Source: Pelomonas lactea (GTDB lineage Bacteria; Pseudomonadota; Gammaproteobacteria; Burkholderiales; Burkholderiaceae_C). Taken from it: a DNA stretch of 64,000 nt. The notes under the pieces are model-generated. The model saw nothing but the letters and a program-made list of their open reading frames with translations, was not told the DNA's origin and searched no databases. This document shows, one piece after another, positions 60,217 through 64,000 of the stretch (position 1 is the first letter of the stretch; every line of letters starts with the position of its first letter). The stretch lies in assembly GCF_043555885.1 (NCBI RefSeq), contig NZ_JBIGHX010000005.1, positions 62,001 to 126,000 of the forward strand, written 5' to 3'. Position numbers and translations under genes: made by a program.

Positions 60217-61256
60217 TCCGCCGTCTGTTGCTGGCGGCCACGCTGCTGGCGTTGACCGGCTGCAGCGCCGTCGGCCACTGGCGCCAAGCCGCCGGTGGGC
60301 ATCTGGGCATCACGCGCGCGGCGCGGCCGGTGGACGAGTGGCTGGCCGACGCGAAGACGCCGGCCGACCTCGCCGAGCGCCTGCGGCTGTCGCAGCAGAT
60401 GCGCGATTTCGCCACCGCGCGGCTGGCCCTGCCCGACAACAACAGCTACCGCCGCTACGCCGACCTGGGCCGCGCCGCGGCGGTGTGGAACGTCGTCGCC
60501 GCGCCCGAGTTCGGCTTCACGCTGAAGACCTGGTGCTATCCCATCATGGGCTGCGCCGGCTACCAGGGCTGGTTCGATCTCGACACGGCGAGGGCGCGCG
60601 CCGACGCGCTGAAGGCCGAGGGCTGGGAGGTGCAGGTGCAGGCGATTCCCGCCTACTCCACGCTGGGCTGGAGCCGGCTGCTGGGCGGCGACCCGTTGCT
60701 GAACACCTTCATCCGCTACCCCGAGGGCGAACTGGCCGCGATGATCTTCCACGAGCTGGCCCACCAGCGCGTCTACGTCAGCGACGACACCGGCTTCAAC
60801 GAGGCCTATGCCAGCGCCGTCGAGCTGATCGGCGCGCGCCAGTGGCTGGCGGCCAGGCCCGAGGCGCTGGCCGCCTTCGAGGCGGGCCGGGCGCGCCGCG
60901 CGGCCTTCCTGGCGCTGGCCCGCGAGGGGCGGGAGCGGCTGCAGCGCGTCTACGACGGCCCGGCCGACGCGCGTGCCGCGGGCAAGGCCGCCGTCATGGC
61001 CGAGCTGCGCGAGGTGCCGGGGTACGAGGGCTGGTTCCAGCGCGCCAACAACGCGAGCTTCGCCATCCTGTCGGCCTACAGCGACCTGGTGCCCGCCTTC
61101 GAGCGGCTGTTCGAGCGCGAGGGGCGGGACTGGGTGAAGTTCCACGCTGCGGTGGAGCGGCTGGCGGCCCTGTCGCGCGAGCAGCGCCGTGCTAACTTGC
61201 GGAGCCCAGAAGGAGGCTCCGATGACCTTGACCCTGCGACGCGTCAAACCCGCTGA
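60213..61256 (+). CDS. Putative zinc aminopeptidase lipoprotein
   Basis: The 347-residue protein matches the predicted aminopeptidase family PF10023. It has a lipoprotein signal with LTGC (about residues 15-18), the zinc motif HELAH (H180, E181, H184) and a downstream Glu in FNEAYA. The start is TTG at 60213, overlapping the previous TGA, with GAGG upstream. It is probably anchored in the periplasm; no substrate is known. Its end overlaps the GNAT gene by 35 bp, and the GNAT ribosome site lies within it. Confidence 0.9.
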   Translation: MIRRLLLAATLLALTGCSAVGHWRQAAGGHLGITRAARPVDEWLADAKTPADLAERLRLSQQMRDFATARLALPDNNSYRRYADLGRAAAVWNVVAAPEFGFTLKTWCYPIMGCAGYQGWFDLDTARARADALKAEGWEVQVQAIPAYSTLGWSRLLGGDPLLNTFIRYPEGELAAMIFHELAHQRVYVSDDTGFNEAYASAVELIGARQWLAARPEALAAFEAGRARRAAFLALAREGRERLQRVYDGPADARAAGKAAVMAELREVPGYEGWFQRANNASFAILSAYSDLVPAFERLFEREGRDWVKFHAAVERLAALSREQRRANLRSPEGGSDDLDPATRQTR

Positions 61257-61761
61257 CGCCGCCGCCATCGCCGAACAGTTTTCCGACCCGGACGTCTTCG
61301 GCGGCACGCTGCAGCTGCCGTTCGCCAGCGAGGAGATGTGGACCCAGCGCATCGCCGGCATGAACCCGCCGGCGCCGGGCTCCAACGAGATCGTGCTGAC
61401 CGCCTGCCTCGACGACAAGCCGGTGGGCCTGGCCGGGCTGCACCCGGTGGGCCCGTCGGTGCGCCGCCGCCACGTGATGGGCCTGGGCATCACCGTCGCC
61501 AAGGCCGCGCAGGGGCAGGGCGTGGGCCAGGCGCTGATGACGGCGCTGCTGGACTACGCCGACAACTGGGCGCAGATCCTGCGCATCGAGCTGACCGTCT
61601 ATCACGACAACGCGCGCGCCATCCGCCTGTACGAGCGCAACGGCTTCGAGCATGAAGGCCGGCTCAGGGCCGATGCGCTGCGCAACGGGGTGTATGAGGA
61701 CGTGCTGATGATGGCGAGGCTGCATCCGAGGCAGCCGATGGTGAGGGGCTCCGCTACTTAG
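61222..61761 (+). CDS. GNAT-family N-acetyltransferase
   Basis: The 179-residue protein has the acetyl-CoA-binding motif A as AAQGQGVGQALM (about 97-108), the beta4/beta5 layout and the C-terminal ARAIRLYERNGFEHEG. It resembles RimJ/RimL or PhnO-type enzymes acting on amines. A near-perfect AAGGAGG ribosome site fixes the start at 61222, inside the 3' end of the aminopeptidase gene. Substrate is unknown. Confidence 0.92.
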   Translation: MTLTLRRVKPADAAAIAEQFSDPDVFGGTLQLPFASEEMWTQRIAGMNPPAPGSNEIVLTACLDDKPVGLAGLHPVGPSVRRRHVMGLGITVAKAAQGQGVGQALMTALLDYADNWAQILRIELTVYHDNARAIRLYERNGFEHEGRLRADALRNGVYEDVLMMARLHPRQPMVRGSAT

Positions 61762-61779
61762 CGCCTCGCCTGTCAATAT

Positions 61780-62343
61780 CTACTCAGCCATAGCACTGAT
61801 CAATGCAGGTAGCTCCGACAACGGCCTGATGACACCTTTGTTGAGAGAGCGGCCTCCAACTGCCGTGTTGAGGATGCACCGGAGTTCTGGCGAGTAGTCG
61901 TAGAAGACGCTCGCTTGGCCGGGGGGATCAAATGTCACTGCAATCGTGAACACGTCGTAGCGGCAGAGCCCGATCTTGAGTTGCTTCTTGCTTCTGACAG
62001 AAATAGCCGACGTCTCGATTCTTTGAACTCGGCCAGCGAAGGCAACTTCCATTGAGAGCTCGTGACTGTCGCCAACCGTCAGAGGAAACATAGAAGTCAA
62101 GTCGCTCAGGGGCTTGTACGTTATTCCTGGTTCACCGGAACTCCCGCTTTGAAGGGTGAGGAGGCCAAGGTAGAGCACTTCTTCGTGAATGTGTCCTGAG
62201 CGTCGTCTGCGAACTACCTGGGTCAGTGTTTCATTCAGGAAACGCACTTCGACTAGACCGTGGGGTAGATGGCTTATGACGAAACCATCAGGCGCGGAGC
62301 CGGCCGTTGGACAGAATACAACGGGTGCGTTTTCAGAGGTCAT
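61780..62343 (-). CDS. Hypothetical protein, AT-richer than neighbours
   Basis: The 187-residue protein (MTSENAPVVFCP...) is not recognised. It has no signal peptide, membrane segment or known motif, and is probably a cytoplasmic alpha/beta or all-beta fold. The ribosome site AAGGAAAGG is good. Base composition is visibly less GC-rich, with codons such as TTG, AGA and CTT that the neighbours avoid. This suggests recent acquisition. It is convergent with the GNAT gene (18-bp gap) and downstream of the aldo/keto reductase. Confidence 0.8.
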   Translation of the reverse strand: MTSENAPVVFCPTAGSAPDGFVISHLPHGLVEVRFLNETLTQVVRRRRSGHIHEEVLYLGLLTLQSGSSGEPGITYKPLSDLTSMFPLTVGDSHELSMEVAFAGRVQRIETSAISVRSKKQLKIGLCRYDVFTIAVTFDPPGQASVFYDYSPELRCILNTAVGGRSLNKGVIRPLSELPALISAMAE

Positions 62344-62396
62344 GGGCCCTTTCCTTGAACGGGCCGCTTTCACGTGATCGCTAGAGAGAGGCTCGC

Positions 62397-63356
62397 TCAA
62401 GGCAACACCTGCGCCCGTGCCGCCACATAAAGCCGATACCACTCCTCCCGGCTCAGCTGAATCTTCACCGCGTCGCCGCATGCCCGAATGCGCTGCGCAT
62501 TCCCGCTGCCGATGACCGGCTGGATGCCGGCCGGATGCCGCAGCAGCCAGGCCAGCAGCACGGCGTTCGCCGTCGTGGCGTGCGCCTCGGCAATCTCCTG
62601 CACGACCTTGGCCGCGGCCGACGCTGCCGGGTCGTTGAACCGCCCCTGCGCCAGCGACCCCCAGGCTTGCAGCTGCACGCCGTGCTGCTGCGCGTATTCC
62701 AGCGTGCCGGCCCAGGCCATGGCGCCGGGGCGGGTGGCGGCCTGCGGGTCGTTGAAGGTGGTGCCGGCGTCGATGAAGTCCAGCTTGGCCAGGCTCATCT
62801 CCAGCTGGTTGACCACCAGCGGTTCGGGTAGTGCGGACTGCAGCCAGCGCATCTGCCCGGCGTGCATGTTGGACACGCCCAGGTGCCCCACCTTGCCGGC
62901 CGCCTTCAAGCGGCCGAAGGCGCGGGCCACCTCGGCGGGCTGCATCAGCGGGTCGGGGCGGTGCAGCAGCAGGATCTCGATGTGCTCCACGCCCAGCCGC
63001 TGCAGGATGCCGTTGACGCTGCGCTCGATGTGCTCGGCGCTGAAGTCGAAGCGGCCGGGCGCGGTGTCGTCGCCGAAGCGGATGCCGCACTTGCTCTGCA
63101 GCCGCAGCTTGGCGCGCAGGCTGGCGTCGCGCTTGAGCAGTTCGCCGAACACGGCCTCGGCCTTGCCGCGGCGGTAGATGTCGGCATGGTCGAACAGCGT
63201 CACGCCGATGGCCAGCGCGGTTTCGACGGCGGCGTGGGCCTGGGCGATGTCGGCCTCGGTCAGCGGGCCGCCGTTCCAGTCGCCGCCCAGGGCCATGCAG
63301 CCGTAGACGAGGGGGCTGGCGTCGCGGAAATGGGTGTGCAGGGGCAGGGGGAACAT
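62397..63356 (-). CDS. Aldo/keto reductase (YdhF-like)
   Basis: The 319-residue NADPH-dependent reductase has the catalytic tetrad D56, Y61 (DHADIY), K89 and H132 (LLLHRPDP), and the cofactor-binding GSGNAQRI near the C-terminus. It reduces carbonyls; the substrate is unknown. Its start is 2 bp after the Sel1 gene stop, so they are co-transcribed. Confidence 0.94.
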   Translation of the reverse strand: MFPLPLHTHFRDASPLVYGCMALGGDWNGGPLTEADIAQAHAAVETALAIGVTLFDHADIYRRGKAEAVFGELLKRDASLRAKLRLQSKCGIRFGDDTAPGRFDFSAEHIERSVNGILQRLGVEHIEILLLHRPDPLMQPAEVARAFGRLKAAGKVGHLGVSNMHAGQMRWLQSALPEPLVVNQLEMSLAKLDFIDAGTTFNDPQAATRPGAMAWAGTLEYAQQHGVQLQAWGSLAQGRFNDPAASAAAKVVQEIAEAHATTANAVLLAWLLRHPAGIQPVIGSGNAQRIRACGDAVKIQLSREEWYRLYVAARAQVLP

Positions 63357-63358
63357 GG

Positions 63359-64000
63359 CTATCGGATGGACGTGGGGCCGGCATCATGCGCCAGCGAGCG
63401 GTGGTTGCGCCAGCCCAGCAGGCCCGCCAGCGCGGCCGCCACGCCGGCAAGCACGGCGCCCAGGCCGGCCAGCCGCAGCAGCTGGCGGCGCTGGCCGCTG
63501 CTCAGGCGCGGTGTGAGGCGTGGCTTGTGGCGCTGGCGGCGCACGAGGTCCTGCACCAGCGCGATCTCGTGCTGGCGCTCGCCGATGACGCGGGCCAGTT
63601 CGTCACCGTTGTCGAAGCGGCGTGCAAGGTCGCGCACGGCGTCGAGCTCGCGCTGGCGGATCAGCAGCCCCGGCGCCCGCAGCGGGCTGCCCAGCGCGCG
63701 GGCGCGCATGAACAAGGCCTTGGCGGCCAGGCGGTCGGGCTGGCAGCCCCAGCCGCCGTCCAGGCAGCTGGCGAGGTTGAAGGTGGCGTCGGCATGGCCT
63801 TGCGCGGCCGCGGCGGTGTAGAGGGCCACGCCGCGGGCAGCATCGGCTGCGCCGCCCCAGCCGGCCACCAGCGCTCGCGCGAGGTTGAACTTGGCCGTCA
63901 GGCTGCCGGCGGCCGAGGCGCGCTCCAGCAGCCCGCGGGCCTCGTGCGGGTCGCGCGGCAGGCCCAGGCCCTCGAGCTGACAGAAGCCCAGCAGCGCCAG
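63359..64000 (-). CDS. Sel1-repeat protein with C-terminal membrane helix (5' end beyond window)
   Basis: The 213 visible residues begin in Sel1-like repeats (A-x-GLLERASAAGSLTAKFNLARAL, then a second unit with HADATFNLASCL), followed by a charged helical segment (about 120-165) and one C-terminal hydrophobic helix (about 180-200, LGAVLAGVAAALAGLLGW). Sel1 repeats mediate protein contacts. The start codon lies beyond base 64000. It is a tail-anchored-like layout; function is unknown. Confidence 0.8.
   Translation of the reverse strand: MALLGFCQLEGLGLPRDPHEARGLLERASAAGSLTAKFNLARALVAGWGGAADAARGVALYTAAAAQGHADATFNLASCLDGGWGCQPDRLAAKALFMRARALGSPLRAPGLLIRQRELDAVRDLARRFDNGDELARVIGERQHEIALVQDLVRRQRHKPRLTPRLSSGQRRQLLRLAGLGAVLAGVAAALAGLLGWRNHRSLAHDAGPTSIR

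Overview
The window looks like chromosome from a GC-rich (around 70% by eye) betaproteobacterium of the Roseateles/Mitsuaria/Pelomonas/Rubrivivax type (Burkholderiales). Evidence is the codon use, the TonB-dependent sugar receptors, the fast-growing set of plant and fungal polysaccharide hydrolases, and dispersed hairpin repeats. Genus placement is an inference. No rRNA, tRNA, CRISPR array, transposase or phage gene was seen.

Region 1 (1-22243) is a xyloglucan utilisation locus. A long leftward transcription unit runs ROK repressor (XylR-like), xylB, xylA, TonB-dependent receptor, GH35 beta-galactosidase, GH74 xyloglucanase, GH95 alpha-L-fucosidase, an Exop_C-SGNH esterase and a GH1 beta-glucosidase cut by the left edge. 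A divergent rightward arm carries GH31 alpha-xylosidase, GH9 glucanase, an AmpG-like MFS permease and a polysaccharide deacetylase. Together they cover backbone cleavage, removal of fucose, galactose, xylose and probably acetyl groups, uptake, and xylose entry into the pentose phosphate pathway. Many genes overlap by 1-4 bp.

Region 2 (22244-25548) holds a large imperfect inverted repeat, a second EF-G gene (fusA2-like) and, upstream of it, a possible attenuator: a 13-codon reading frame, alternative hairpins and a strong terminator.

Region 3 (25549-36626) has a PL4 rhamnogalacturonan lyase facing a leftward cluster: a second TonB-dependent receptor, then halogenase, SapC, cupin-like dioxygenase and a second halogenase with ATGA overlaps. 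A LacI regulator follows. Its probable operator (TGAAAGCGCTTTCA) occurs before the receptor (three sites), a GH16 gene and a sugar ABC operon.

Region 4 (36627-48971) is for beta-glucan and chitin: GH16 with a beta/gamma-crystallin domain and CBM6, two GH18 chitinases sharing nearly identical chitin-binding modules, a binding protein and two permeases with GH1 and a GH16 lipoprotein, and two small secreted paralogues. A roughly 134-bp repeat occurs three times here, with hairpin stems that differ in sequence but still pair.

Region 5 (49000-64000) is more ordinary: a TonB C-terminal domain protein, an ABC ATPase with its own binding protein divergent from a two-component system, a chemoreceptor, LysR/SDR, a molybdopterin oxidoreductase, a zinc aminopeptidase lipoprotein, a GNAT, an AT-richer orphan, an aldo/keto reductase and a Sel1-repeat protein cut by the right edge.
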